Shown here piece by piece: positions 24,314 through 39,069 of a DNA stretch of 64,000 nt. How positions within the stretch are numbered: the first letter of the stretch is position 1; the number at the start of each line of letters is the position of its first letter. A program made the translations under genes and the position numbers. The DNA comes from Diphasiastrum complanatum (Eukaryota; Streptophyta; Lycopodiopsida; Lycopodiales; Lycopodiaceae). The stretch covers positions 1 to 64,000 of the forward strand of contig MU832568.1 in the NCBI GenBank assembly GCA_029204225.1. The letters are read 5' to 3'. Under the pieces are notes generated by a model. The model saw only the letters and a list, made by a program, of their open reading frames with translations, was not told where the DNA came from and did no database searches.

Positions 24314-25388
24314 GTGGAAAGGTACATTTGTAATAGGTCTTTGACTCGTATCTAATTCTACGCACCATAGATGGAGTAATTTCTATTTTTTAATTAGATG
24401 CATCAATTTTTAGTGAGATAGAATCTAATTTTTTGCCAGTTTTGGACCACACAAAATCTTCAACTATTCTAGTTGCTCCATTGACAACTCAATTTCGTAT
24501 GTCTAAATTAGCAAAAATCATAACTTTCACATTCTTGGCTATTTCTTCCAATTGGTAGAATGTATTATCTTCAAGCCATGACTTCAAGTTCACATTGTGT
24601 GAGTGATTTGTTTTCATGGGCACTTTAATAATGTCATAGTCTTGGAAAATTCGCCAATAAGTCTTCAGAAGGATCTTGTGTCGCAAAGATCCAGTCTTCA
24701 ATGCCACAAGATGAACTATCAAGTCATTTCGGAAGTGGCAGAAGATCAGGTTGGCATAGTCTACATTCCTACACAAGTGTTGTGTCATGCGTCTTTGCTA
24801 TCTAAAAGCACAAATTTCTTCTATCAACGTGCTGAGCTGTATGAAACTATTTAGAGGAAAGATGAGTTGTAGCTTCAGAATCAGGCCAGCAACTTCTAAG
24901 CTACAAGCGATATGTCTTAGCATAGTCATTTTGAAGTTATGTTTTGCATACCTGTAAATCTGAAAATCAGATCTGAAAAATGAAATTTTCATTCAAACTT
25001 CATTAGTTACACCTTTCTATCTCCTAGTTTCATTAAGATGGCAATGTAGGAAGGGAATGGTAGTGTAACTTTGTGCATAAAACAGGTTTTGAAATTCTGT
25101 TTTTTGTCATTTTGAAGTTTTGATTTTCAGACCTGTAAATCTAAAAAGCAGATCTGAAAATTGAAGTTTTCATAAAGCTTCATTAGTTATCCATTTCTAG
25201 ACACTAGTTTCTTGGTTTTGGAAATCTAGAATAGTGAGAAATGTGAAAACTTTGGTTGCTTTTGAAATGACAAATGGAATTGGAATGGGAATGGAAACTT
25301 TATGTAAACATTAGCTTGGATTAGTTAATTGAAGTTTACATAAAGATTTGGTTTTCATTTTTGCTTTTGATTAAGGCTTAATGTAGAA
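24314..25388. other. Non-coding, contains a two-copy tandem duplication
   Basis: No gene recognised. Units at 24,926-25,031 and 25,107-25,211 are about 105 bp each and share TCATTTTGAAGTT, CCTGTAAATCT, AGATCTGAAAA, CTTCATTAGTTA and CTAGTTTC in the same order. The sequence after 25,240 may be the leader of the gypsy B remnant. Confidence 0.6.
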
Positions 25389-28117
25389 TTGCACATTCAA
25401 GATTATTCTGAAAAACTAGAATTCCATGATGTTCAATTAGCTAATGTAGATATTGTTCTTGGGCAACAATGGCATTTTGATAAGAACAAATCTTTGAGAA
25501 TTGATTTTGTTGAGAAATCTTTATCTTTTATGCATGAGAATTCTTTAATTAAGATCAAGGCTAGTTTGAGTGTTGACACTAAAAATGTTAACCCTTATTC
25601 TAAACAGGAACTTAATTCTATTATGAAGAATTCTAATTTTAAAGTTTATTTATGTTTTCATAATGATATCATTTCCTGCAATGATGAAGAACTTAACACT
25701 AATGCCATGAATATACCCAGTGAGAACACTACAGAATTTGAAGCCTATAATGAACTTAGGCAGGAATTCAAAGATGTTTCTTTAGACCTTCATGTAGGTT
25801 TACCACCAGAAAGGACAATTGATCATAAAATTGACCTAATACCTGGAGCAATTCCAATCACATAGCGTCCTTATAGGATGAGTGCATCGGAAGAGACTGA
25901 GGTAAATAGGCAATTACATGATTACCTGAAAAAGGGGTGGATACAACCTAGTAAGTCTCCTTGGGCATCACCAGTGGTTCTGGTGGCCAAGAAGGATGGG
26001 ACTATAAGGTTTTGCGTCGACTATAAGAAATTGAACAAGGTAATCGTTAAGAATAGATATCCATTGCCGTAGATGGATGATCTAATAGACTATCTTGGTG
26101 GTGTTGGGTACTTTACCAAGATAGATCTAAGATCGCGCTACCATCGGATATGCATTAAGGCAGAAGATATACCAAAAATCGGGTTTTGAACTCGCTTTGG
26201 TCATTACAAATTTTGGGTGTTGCCTTTTGGTTTGACCAATGCAGTGGCAACTTTTCAACAAATGATGAACGATTTGTTCAGGCCATATTTGGAAGATTCG
26301 TAGTGGTATTCTTAGATGATATCCTAGTGTTCAGTAAGAATTTGGCAGAACATAAAGAGCATCTTGGGATTGTCTTGGACATTCCAAGAAGGGAAAAGCT
26401 CTTTGCCAAAGAGTCTAAGTGTGACTTTTTTGCTAAGGAATTGTCCTACTTGGGACATAAGATTTTCGAACGGGGGGGTGGAGATTGAGGCTGATCGTAT
26501 CCAGAGGGTTATTGATTGGCCTATTCTCACCACGGTTCGGGAAATCAAGTCTTTCTTGGGGTTTGTGGGATTTTTCTGTCGGCATATTCCCCAATTTGCT
26601 TGATTGACATTTCCCCTTACCTAAGCCGGAGGGCTAAGAGCCCACTAGTGGTGTGGATGGAGGATATGAATAATTGTTTTGAGTTGCTTAAGAAAAGTGT
26701 CACTTCGGCACCAATACTAATCATTGGCGATCCTAATAAGACTTTTGTGGTTAGGACCGATGCCAGTGATTATGCTATTAGAGCTGTTTTGATGCAGGAT
26801 GGACATCATGTGGCTTATGAAAGCAAGAAACTCAATCCTGCTCAGTCTAAGTATTGTACCTATGAGAAGGAACTGTTTGCAGTTGTTCATTCCTTGAAAA
26901 TTTGGCAACATTATTTGTATGGAGCCAGATTTGAAGTTTTGACGGATTATCAGACTCTTCGATATTTTCGTGATGCTACAGATTTAAAGGGGAGGCAAGC
27001 TAAATGGGCTGAGCTGATGCAAATCTTTGACTTTTCTATACATTATTGTAAAGGAAGTCAAAATACTCTAGCGGATGCTTTGAGTCGGTTACCGGTTATT
27101 AATCAGTTGTGCTTTACTGTTATAGAACCGGAGTTGTTTCAGTCTCTTCAAGGACTATATGAGTCCGATTTTTTTTTTGGAAAGTATTGGCAACAAGTAC
27201 TTTCGGGGGTCGATTCAGGTTTGCAAGATTCCTTGAATCAGGGAAAGACTGAAACGGATTTCCTAATTCGAAAAAGGATTTTGTTTCGTAAAGGAAAGGT
27301 GTGTATACCGGAGAATGACACTGTAAGGGCCCAAATCTTGCATGAGTGTCATGATAGTCCATGCGCAGGACATCCGGGTATACAAAGAACACTTGACTTA
27401 GTTCGAAGGCAATTTTGGTGGCCTAAGTTGAAAAGTTAGGTAGAGGCCTATGTACTTAAATGTATTAAGTGCCAGTTAAATAAATCAGAGAGGCTAAAAG
27501 CTAGTGGCCTATTACATCCTTTAGATATTCCTACCGGAAAGTGGAAAAGTATATCTATGGATTTTGTGGTCGGGCTTCCATGTACAGGGAAGGGCCACGA
27601 TTTGGTTTGGGTCATTGTTGAGAACCTACGAAGTTTGCTCAATTTATCCCAACGAAAACTACTGTTAAAGCTTCAGAACTAGCTCAACTGTTTGTTGAGA
27701 AGATTTTTCGACTGTACGGGCTGCCTTGCGATATTGTTAGTGACCGTGACCCAAAATTCACTGGGAATTTTTGGCAAGCAGTATTTGAAAAGTTGGAAAC
27801 AACTTTAAGTTTGAGTTCTACAAATCATCCGGAATCAGACAGTCAAACAGAAAGGACCAATCAGACGATGGAGGATATGCTTTGAACATATGTGGGCCAT
27901 CGGCAGTCTGATTGGGAACAGTACCTTCCATTGGTGGAATTTGCATATAACAGTGCAAAACATTCAACAACCGGATTCAGCCCTTTCATGCTTATGTATG
28001 GTTTTCAACCTCGATCACCAATTAGTGTTGGCATGAAAAACCTACGGGTGCAAGCCGCAGCTGATTTCCTTGCGGATATGCAAGAAATGTTACAGCTGGC
28101 TAAGATAGCATAAGAAG
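25389..28117 (+). pseudogene. Ty3/gypsy pol remnant, element B
   Basis: The end of protease (VDIVLGQQWHFDKNKSLRID) leads into reverse transcriptase at about 25,790-26,480: [62 protein letters not shown], and [13 protein letters not shown], where the FLDD catalytic pair is kept. RNase H lies at about 26,690-27,100 (VRTDASDYAIRAVLMQDG, CTYEKELFAVVHSLK, GSQNTLADALSRLP). Integrase lies at about 27,340-28,117, with HECHDSPCAGHPGIQRTLD, SDRDPKFTGNFW and EFAYNSAKHSTTGFSPFML. Stops (25,863, 26,070, 26,188, 27,437, 27,883) and frameshifts inactivate it. Gag and LTRs are not visible. It stops abruptly at 28,117, inside integrase, where element C begins. Confidence 0.88.
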
Positions 28118-28995
<878 letters not shown>

Positions 28996-29499
28996 TTCCT
29001 TCCCCCTAAACTTAAGTTTTTTCTTGTAGGAAAAAATTTGGAAAATTCTTCTGGAGATCGGCCTCCTTTTCCCAGATATCCTCCTCTTCTGATTTGCCCC
29101 TCCACCTGACTAGAAATTCCCGAAGCACTCTACTCCGTAGAGTTCTCTGCTGGCTATTAACAATCGCCTCGGGTTCAAGTGGTCCACTCACGGACTCATC
29201 ACGAAGAAGTTCCACTAGATCTTCCATAGGGAGACCCCCAACGAGGGTTTCAACTTACTAACATGGAAAACATGATGAATTCCAATGTTAGCTGGAAGGT
29301 CTAGTTTGTATGCGACCTTGTTTATCACTTGGATAACCTTAAAAGGACCGCAATACCTAGGCGCCAACTTTGCACACTTAATAGTTTTCAGCTCAAAAAC
29401 ACCCAGTCGTTGACCATGAATACCTTGTGCTTCCATCCTTACTTGCAGGTGGAGGCATCCTAGCTTGGAGTTAGGGAGCATCTTGAAGCTAGCAGGTCG

Positions 29500-30328
29500 C
29501 TTGGAGGTTCTACCTTGGATTTGGAGGACTTCCTCACTTCTACTTGTAAAACAGATAGTGTTTCAAGTCATCTCAACACCTTCAAAAATCTTATGGAGCA
29601 AATGACTACAACTAGCTCAGTCATAGAAGATTCTGATGCACTCATGACTCTATTATCGAGTCTACCTGAAGCCTACGAAAATTGGGTAATGGCAATTTCT
29701 ACCCAGGAGCACCTCACTCTATTAAGAGTAATATCGCTACTTCTACAAGAAGAGATCAGAAATCAACATCCGCCTCAGGCTCAGGATCGGATCCTCAAGG
29801 TCTATATTCGAAAAATCAGAAGTCTAGATCCAAGAGATCTACAAAGTCAGGCCATATTGACAAGAAGAGCAACTTGTAATCTGGACCAAATTTTGGTTCA
29901 AGATCGAATTCAAGCTCTTCATCATCTCAACCAGTGCAGAAACTTTTCTGCAAATATTGTAAGAGGACTGGCGACGAAATCAAGGAATGCCGAACTTTGA
30001 AATACAACAACAAAAAGAAGAGGTAGTTCCAACAACAAGCACATAATGCTACAACTAGTCACTCAAATCAGCAACATCGATGACTTCTCTCGAAGGGACT
30101 GTTACCTACTTTATGAAGAATAAATTTGAACCATTTAAGTTCTTCAAGCAGTTCAAGGCATCTACAAAAAATCAGACCCAGAGGAAGATCAAAACTCTAC
30201 GCATAGATGGAGGGGGAGAGTACATCTCCACAGAATTCAAGGAGTTTCGCAAGGCCAGTGGAATACATCAACAATTAACAACTAGCTACTCACCTCAGTC
30301 CAATGGTGTAGCTGAAGGACATTCATGA
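29500..30328 (+). pseudogene. Ty1/copia remnant D: gag joined to integrase
   Basis: Gag (29,515-30,005) has the copia UBN2-type sequence [37 protein letters not shown], then a zinc knuckle CKYCKRTGDEIKEC near 29,950, in which the expected His is Asp. From about 30,080 it becomes integrase: VTYFMKNKFEPFKFFKQFKA, KIKTLRIDGGGEY, TSYSPQSNGVAEG. The protease and the first half of integrase are deleted. The second catalytic Asp and the Glu region are present. Frameshifts and the deletion make it dead. It follows directly on the truncated element C. Confidence 0.82.
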
Positions 30329-30524
30329 CGATGATAAAGTTTTACTTTATACATCCTCGAAAGTCCATCCTTGAAAATTGAAATTCCGTAGCCAAGGTCC
30401 TTACGTTGTAAAGAAAATCTTTACGAATGGTGCAGTACAGTTAGAAACATTAGAAGGCATACTCCTAGATACATTGGTCAATGGTAGCCGACTACAGAAA
30501 TACTACAAGGTACCTTTACGATAA
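30326..30524 (+). pseudogene. Ty3/gypsy integrase C-terminal tail joined to copia remnant D
   Basis: The frame reads DDDKVLLYTSSKVHP, stop, KLKFRSQGPYVVKKIF, TNGAVQLETLEG, NGSRLQKYYKVPLR, stop. It is the same kind of tail as at 19,800-19,963 in element A (GPYKVKEI..., NGSRLRKFW), so it belongs to the Tat/Athila-like group. It begins within a few bases of the copia NGVAEG motif, giving a copia-gypsy integrase chimera. Confidence 0.75.
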
Positions 30525-31227
30525 GTCTTATGTAACATGTACTTCTGGGTTATTTTACCTTTCATTTTTTCAATTTTTTCTTTCCATTTTTATCTGATCC
30601 ATCATCCTATATATTATCATCAGATTTACTCTTCTTTTTCACAGTGTTTTTCTATGTATATATCTACCCAAGTTTTTCTAGAAGACCATAGATTTTGCAC
30701 TTGAAACAAAAATTCAAAAAGTTATTCCAAGTTTTATATCCGACGAGTACAACCGACAGTAGGTTTAGACCTGCATCCGACAACCTACATCCGATGCCAT
30801 CACCGATTACATCCAATAGTATGCCCGACAACGACTACACTTACATCCGATGCATTCCCATCCGACATCTCTGGTGGTACTGGTTGTCTTATATAAATGT
30901 TCATTGACAACCAATCTTTCCGATTTTCATTCCACCATTTCATTCTATTTCATTGATATATCCTTACTACCATCACGATAATAGATTTATTCTCTAGTGT
31001 GCTCTCTTTGGAGAATGACATCTCTTATACTACAATAATTATTGAATTTTGTCATAAGAGGCATTGGTATTTTGCGAGTTTCTTTCTTGCCATGATTCAA
31101 CAAAAAGATAACACATGGTGTGCTGCCTTTTTTACGCTACTACTTCAATGTTTATTATTAAGAATGTGGTTTGGTACATCGTTAAAAATGTCACAAAGTA
31201 AAAAAATTTGAAATTAATTTTTTTTTG
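30525..31227. other. No gene; TCCGA(C/T)-rich stretch
   Basis: AT-rich, non-coding. Around 30,735-30,870 the word (A/C)TCCGA(C/T/T) recurs about nine times at irregular spacing, reminiscent of the array at 42,900-43,110. It may be a retroelement leader or LTR remnant, but no LTR ends were found. Confidence 0.4.
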
Positions 31228-31670
31228 CAGCCTCCAAAGGTAGCACGCTAGTTAGCGTGCACGGCCAGACCAAATTATTATTATTTTTTTCGGTTTGGCC
31301 GTGCATGCCGACGTGCTAGGTTTGGAGGCTACAATTTTTTTTTTTCTCATTTCATATAGCACGTCGGCGTGCTATCTTTAAAGGTTGCAATTTTTTTTTA
31401 GTTGTTTTCCTTAGCATGTCGACTTACTATGTTCGGAGGTTGAATTTTTTTTTTCCTGAAATAATGTTTTTACTCAAAATTTGATTTTCATATGTGTCAA
31501 AATAACTTATCTATTTTACAATTTACTTGGCTAGCACATCGGCATGCTAGTCAAATCAGCTCCAAAAAGAAATTGATTTTTTCAAAAAGTTTTTCAAATA
31601 AACTTTATTTTTTTGAAATAAAAAATTTGCAAGCTAGCACATTGGCATGCTAGCTTTTACAACTGCAACA
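31228..31670. repeat. Cluster of GC-rich imperfect palindromes
   Basis: At 31,228-31,335 a long inverted repeat starts at CTCCAAAGGTAGCACGC and ends at CGTGCTAGGTTTGGAGG, with an inner GCACGGCCAGACCAAA / TTTGGCCGTGC stem and an AT loop. Further palindromic units follow, each around 18 bp: TAGCACGTCGGCGTGCTA (near 31,358), TAGCATGTCGACTTACTA (near 31,412), CTAGCACATCGGCATGCTAG (near 31,530) and GCTAGCACATTGGCATGCTAGC (near 31,634). They are separated by T- or A-rich runs. No coding potential. Confidence 0.8.
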
Positions 31671-33385
31671 ACACTTATTATTATTATAATAAAAGTAAAC
31701 CTATAATTATAGAGTAACAAAGTATTTTATGATGGACCTATTTAAAATTTGATGGATAGTCAAAGTTTTAAGTATGCATCAAACCACAATTTTTATTCTT
31801 CAAAAATCATGTAGTTGCAAAAAAGGAGTAGCACACCATGTGCTACCATTTTGTTGGATCATGGGTAGAAGAAACTCGCAAAACTCGAAAAAAAATTTAC
31901 TCGCAGAATGTCAAAACCCAATATGTGAGAGAGTGCTTATACGTTTTTACATAGATGCCTAGCACTTTTATTATCAGTCTGTAGACTGTTTTTTTTCTAG
32001 GCTTGTACCTTGCTAGATTAGATTTACTTACAATAATCTTTCTATACATTCATACATAATCTAATATAGTTTGTGTTCATCAAATGTGACGTGTCTGAAT
32101 GGTTGATGTTGTTTATACTTTTATTGTGATTCTACTTTCTATTGTGAATCGAATGTTTCAATTCTCATAGTGCACTTGTCAATTGAGTCGAAGGGCAAAA
32201 ATCTGGTTGTCTCTGATACCCCAGTCTTTTTGACACTATGGAACACTGTCATGGATACCTTCAAACTCAATCTATTTGTAGGCTGTATTGTGACAAATGA
32301 TCCATCTATATGGACACAGTTAATTGCTCGTTATCAGAGTCTTCTACAACGCACATACTAAGCGATCAAGACATTCAAACTTGTGTCAAATTGTTGGCTA
32401 TTCATTGTGTCATTTTTGTTTCACCATTTCCCAACAATAATATATATGAATCAAGCATTTACTCTTTCAAATGTTGTATGTAAACTCAAAATATGTGTAT
32501 AACATGCTACATAAAATCCTTTTTTACTTTCTTAATAAGATTTTGAGCATTTATGTGTGTAGTTATCGTATACTTGAATTCTCATTTGCTATTCATATGA
32601 TATCTTGTAGTCTTGTATATCACTTTTAAGTGAATTGGCTTGATGAGCAACCAATCTTGATCATGTAGGTCAAAACACAACTACATTTGAAGGTATGCCC
32701 TATAATTTTCACTTCTCTCACGAACTTCCATTGACCACTAGAACCATAGTGTTGGCTTTGCATTTGAGTTTTGAAGACAAGGCTAGCAAAGAATGAGACA
32801 ACTTCAGTGGAATGCACACCTAAGTGTATTAAAAAAGAGCAAAATTTAAAGCCCACACTTTTCACAAGGACAACAAGCATAAATGTTTTAAAGTTTTACA
32901 TCTTTATATGGCATGGTATTTGAAACCCTTATGTATTGGGGAATGGCCTTTTTAGTGACCTTTGCACCTTGCTAAATGAATGTAACATTATAGTGCGTTG
33001 AGGCTGAGCCATAATTGCACAATCGTTGAACTTGGTGTAAAGATCACTAAATATACTTTTCCAAGCTTAAACAATTGTCTTTGCATTTCAAAATGCAACT
33101 GCAAATATTTTTATGGCACATAGAAATTTGACTCTTTACGAGGTATAATGTGCTATTTGAAACTTTTTATGAACATTTTATGCGCTTTAATGTATCTACA
33201 AAAATTTTATGAACTTGATTATGTAATGTACCTCATGTCGTTTCACAAATAATAATTTACTATACATTAAAACAATTTATGGATAAAGCTAAAACCATAA
33301 TTTTCAAAGGAACAAAGTTTTTTTGCATGATGTAATCCACTTCAAACATATGAAATAAACTACCAAGAGGATGCCTTAGGACTAT
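31671..33385. other. Intergenic, no recognised feature
   Basis: AT-rich, with only short motif-free frames. I see no LTR end, RNA gene or coding signal. Confidence 0.5.
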
Positions 33386-33485
33386 GTATCGTTCATGACG
33401 AGGTGCGCTAGAGCCTGTAGCAAGATGAGCCGTGGGGTGGCAAATCTAGCTACAAGGCTCTAGTGCATTGTCGAATGACCGATAC
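33386..33485. repeat. Inverted repeat, about 36-bp arms
   Basis: The left arm, 33,386-33,421 (GTATCGTTCATGACG...CTAGAGCCTGTAGC), pairs with the right arm, 33,449-33,485 (GCTACAAGGCTCTAG...GACCGATAC), at roughly 80% identity around a 27-bp spacer. It looks like a small foldback (MITE-like) element about 500 bp upstream of histone H1. Confidence 0.7.
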
Positions 33486-33844
33486 ATGATGTAACATTTG
33501 GAGATGGACGGTCCAGATGAAATCTGGTTGCAAGCCTATACTATAGCTCAAAATCTGCCCGTTTCTTAACCAATTGGATGATGCCATGTGTCCCATATCA
33601 TTGCTCACGAACGCTACGTGGTCGTAGTTATATGCACATCACTAGAAAGAAACCATACTAATTGTAACAATGGCACGAAAATTTGGTCCATGGATGAAGA
33701 GGAAAAGCACAAAAAAAGAAAAGAAAGGCATAATGGGAGGGAATGACGAGGAGGGACTAAGGCAAGATCTGGGCGGTTAATGTGGCCCCATCCAACGGCC
33801 AAAATTTGAAGTTACAAAAAAGGATCGATCCGACCTCTCCTTCG

Positions 33845-34007
33845 CGGGCCAATAGAAAGCTTCGTTTCCTTCACCCCTCCCTGCCGGCTCTTATACAAAT
33901 GCTCTCTCCCTCGCCTATTGTCTCCATCTCCATCTCCATCTCCATCTCTGTCGTCATCTTCAGCCCGAGTTCTTCTCCTGTCTTTGAAGATCTGTCTGCT
34001 ACCAGAT
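33845..34007 (+). promoter_or_regulatory. Putative core promoter and 5' leader of histone H1
   Basis: A CCAAT-type box (GGGCCAATAG, about 33,846-33,855) and a TATA-like TTATACAAA (33,891-33,899) lie about 115 bp before the ATG. The leader is pyrimidine-rich and contains a tandem (CATCTC) run near 33,926-33,950. This is assigned by position and sequence only; the transcription start is not known. Confidence 0.5.
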
Positions 34008-34856
34008 ATGGCTGCCGGTGTGGAGGTTACTTCTCATGTGGCTGATCCAGCGCCCGAAGCTGTGAAAGGGGAGGCGTCAAAGGCCAAGAAAGCAAAAGTT
34101 TCAAAACCCAAGAAGCCTTCGGTGCCGAAATCTGCAACTATTGCGCATCCTCCATACCTCCAGGTAATTCACACACACACACACACACACATACACCTCT
34201 GTCTGTATACTCAATTTAAGGCCTCTACAAGCAGAGGTGGCTGCAGGTTGTGATCTTGATTTTTGTGTGGGTTGCAGATGATAAAGGAGGCAATTTCTTC
34301 ATTGAAAGAGAGAACTGGATCTAGCCAATATGCCATTGCCAAATTCCTGGATGAGAAATACAAATCTGGGCTGCCTGCTAATTACAGGAAAATACTTACT
34401 GTTCAATTGAGGAATCTGAGTAAGCAAGGAAAGCTGACAAAGGTAAAGGGCTCTTTCAAGCTCTCTGAAGCTTTGAAGAAGCCTGCGGCTGCACCCAAAG
34501 CAGCAAAGCCTTCTGCTTCTGCTGACAAAGTGGCCAAAAAGGCAGTTGCTCGTGCCAAAACTGTTAAGGCCAAGTCTCCCAAAGCTGTAAAGGCTCCCAA
34601 GTCCCCAAAGGCAGCGAAGTCTAAGGTTGTGAAGGCTGTAGCTGCACCGAAAGCAGCGAAGGCCAAGGTTGCACTTCCAAAGGCTGCAGCTGCAAGGCCT
34701 GCTGCACCCAAGAAGGCTCCAGTAAAGGCCAAGGCTGCAGTTGCTCCCAAGGCACCCAAGGTTGCCAAATCTGCAAAGTCTGCCAAGTCGCCTGCAAAAT
34801 CCAAGCCAAAGAAGGCTGTCCCGGCTGCAAAGAAATCGAGGACAGTAGGAAAGTAG
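34008..34856 (+). CDS. Linker histone H1, two exons
   Basis: Exon 1 (34,008-34,163, 52 codons) starts MAAGVEVTSH and ends AHPPYLQ at a CAG/gtaatt donor. A 114-bp intron containing a CA repeat ends GTTGCAG, and exon 2 (34,278-34,856) begins MIKEAISSLKERTGSSQYAI. The protein is 244 residues. It has a short Lys-rich N-terminus, a globular GH1 winged-helix domain at about 46-116 (FLDEKYKSGLPANYRKIL, VQLRNLSKQGKLTKVKGSF), and a long Lys/Ala/Pro tail of PKAAKA-like repeats with one CDK-type SPAK site. It binds linker DNA at the nucleosome dyad and compacts chromatin in the nucleus. The intron inside the GH1 domain after PPYLQ is, as I recall, the usual plant H1 position. No stop or frameshift; it appears functional. 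Start chosen as the first ATG in the leader with the expected N-terminus. Confidence 0.95.
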
Positions 34857-36588
34857 ATTTTTCATGAATCATCCATTACTAAATGGTGTTTTTCAACACC
34901 ACCGCATTAAAAAAAGTGCTCATCTCTTTATTGTGCAATTTTTTTAAAAGCTGCTTGTTTGACGGATTCTATGTTTTATACTTGCAAAATCCAAAAAACT
35001 GGCGATTGCAGGTCATGCTGAAAATCACCGTGTCACTGTGGCTGAGATGGGTATACTAGATGTTCGATGTTTTCATATTGACAGTTAGAGCCAATATGTG
35101 CCCGTGTTCCTTGGATGTTTATAAACTGGAAAAGAGATTAATAACTATATTACGGTCTGTGACAATGCTTACAGGGATATCCATATGGTGAACATTGTAA
35201 GCATTGTCAGATTTGAAGATCATTTTCAAGTTCCTGTGATCTGAGGTACCTATTTCATGTGTTGCCTTCAACTAGCAATGCCTAAAGAATGCGGAAATCT
35301 TTTGAATGCTTAAAGATAATAAACTTGTTGTAGATTAGAGCATTGATTAGCTTTTTTGTAACATGCCGAGATGTATTGAATATGTTGTTTTGTGATTAAT
35401 GGTTAAAATGTTGCTATATTGTTGCAAGATTTGAGTTTTAAAGTGTCGCTTGGTTGTGGGTTTGGTTTGCAAATATATATTTGGATCCACTAGATGCATT
35501 GTGGATCCAGTAAAAGCATCTTTTCACCATGTATAGGGAGTGATATATAATGGATGTGACTTTATAATAGCAAGAGTGCAAGAAAGTAGAACTACATTAG
35601 GCTTTAACAAAGCAAGCATAAACAAGACTATTCTAAAACAAGCGCACCCTGTTAGAATGGCTACATACATTTTGTGCTTTTGTCTTTTGGCCAATTTACA
35701 AACATGGTGATATTGATTAATTTCTAAGCAAAGACCATGTTCAATTTTGTGGTTGATCAATTTAGGTCTCTTCCTTGTGGATATAAAAGTGCCTTTGGGT
35801 CTTCATTATTGATGTGCAATTTGTTTTAGTTGGAATTTCAACCCAACAAATCAATGAATTGGAGAAGTGGTTGTTGCTATCAATCTTTATGAACAACTAT
35901 TTTTTTTTTTATGATGCAATTTAGACCTCTTAAGGTGGTGATATCTTCTTTGTAGACTTTTTGCTCTAGGAAAAATTTGAAATTTTGTGAGATAAGCTTG
36001 TAGGCAATAACATAGATATCATTGGAGTTTGGCATGGTTTGATATCCATCCATGTGAGGTGTTGCAAACTATTTATGGCAAATTACAATTATTGTTGCAA
36101 GTAATGTGTTGGTAATTAATAGGAAAAGTAATAAAATAGGGATATTCAAAAGACCTTGTCTAATTGTAGAGAGGATAGTTTTAGGGTACACACATGAAGA
36201 TGAATTCAAAGTTAATCGGTGGCTTGGAAGGAATGATTAACACATCATGGGGCTATTGGAGTTTCATAGATCCAACGTGGAGAAATAATGCGTTTTCCAA
36301 GTTGGCTTGGGAGATTACTCATCTTTTTTGTCTTTACAATTATAATCTATGCCAAGAACAAAACTTCTTAAGAGCAAGACTTCTTGATCGTTGAGCCTAT
36401 TCATGTGATGAGATCTAGATAGTGTTGGTAATTAAAATCTAATAACTGAGTCTATACACATCTCCATAGTATTGGTGATGAAAATCTAGTGGTCATTTTT
36501 GAAATATTTTTCTATCTCATGCATGTTAGTTTATGGAAGACATGTATTGCTTTAAAGTGATCCAACATTGCAAGAAGAAGGTCTCTCA
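34857..36588. other. H1 3' region and intergenic DNA
   Basis: The first few hundred bases probably hold the H1 3' UTR (an AATAAA-like AATAAAC lies near 35,318). Beyond that there is only AT-rich sequence with no coding motif. Confidence 0.45.
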
Positions 36589-36589
36589 C

Positions 36590-36642
<53 letters not shown>
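36589..36642. repeat. (CT)n(CA)n compound microsatellite
   Basis: About 11 CT units are followed without a gap by about 15 CA units. Confidence 0.97.
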
Positions 36643-38509
<1,867 letters not shown>

Positions 38510-38564
<55 letters not shown>

Positions 38565-38760
38565 CATGTGTATATGTATGTGTATGTGTTGTGCATGCAT
38601 GTGGTGTGTGTGCATGTGTGTATGTGTATGTGTGTGCGAGTGTGTGTATGTGCATGTGTTGTGTGTGTGCGTGTGTGTATGCGCGCGTTTACGAAGTGTG
38701 TGTGTGTGTGTTAAGGTTTAGGCATTAGGTGCATGTGTGTGTGTGTCTGTGTGTGATAGG
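38510..38760. repeat. (TG)n-rich tract
   Basis: A pure TG core (about 38,517-38,561) is followed by about 200 bp of interrupted TG/TGCATG/TATG repeats. The Cys/Val-rich frames across it are repeat artefacts. It lies immediately before the LTR sequence of element E. Confidence 0.95.
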
Positions 38761-38807
38761 CTTTAGACATTAATAATTAGGGCTAGGCTTTAGGCATTAG
38801 GGGGATC

Positions 38808-39056
38808 CTAAAGGGAATACTCTCTCTCTTGAGAAGAATAAGTCTAGTGGGAATTCGCCCATCCTCCTATTGTGAATTGTGATTCTTGAGCCAGTTCTTC
38901 CTTTCCTCTCTTGTGTTCTTCACTGTGGCTTGGGGGTGGATTGGTTAGGGTATTGACTAGCCTCTCCATATTGGTTGGGTGGTTCATGCTCCACAGATGT
39001 TCTTTTGGTTTGCATGTGATTGGGATCCTATAGATCTTCACTTGGTGGTTCTTATA
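38808..39056 (+). repeat. 5' LTR segment of element E
   Basis: Matches 42,409-42,655. Ends TGGTTCTTATA directly before the primer site TGGTATCAGAGC. The upstream limit is uncertain; the TG-rich tract ends about 50 bp before the shared sequence begins. Confidence 0.75.
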
Positions 39057-39069
39057 GTGGTATCAGAGC

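Noticed and set aside
34299-34872. Long antisense frames opposite histone H1
   Set aside because: They mirror the Ala/Lys-rich codons of the H1 tail; the sense strand carries the GH1 domain and splice sites.
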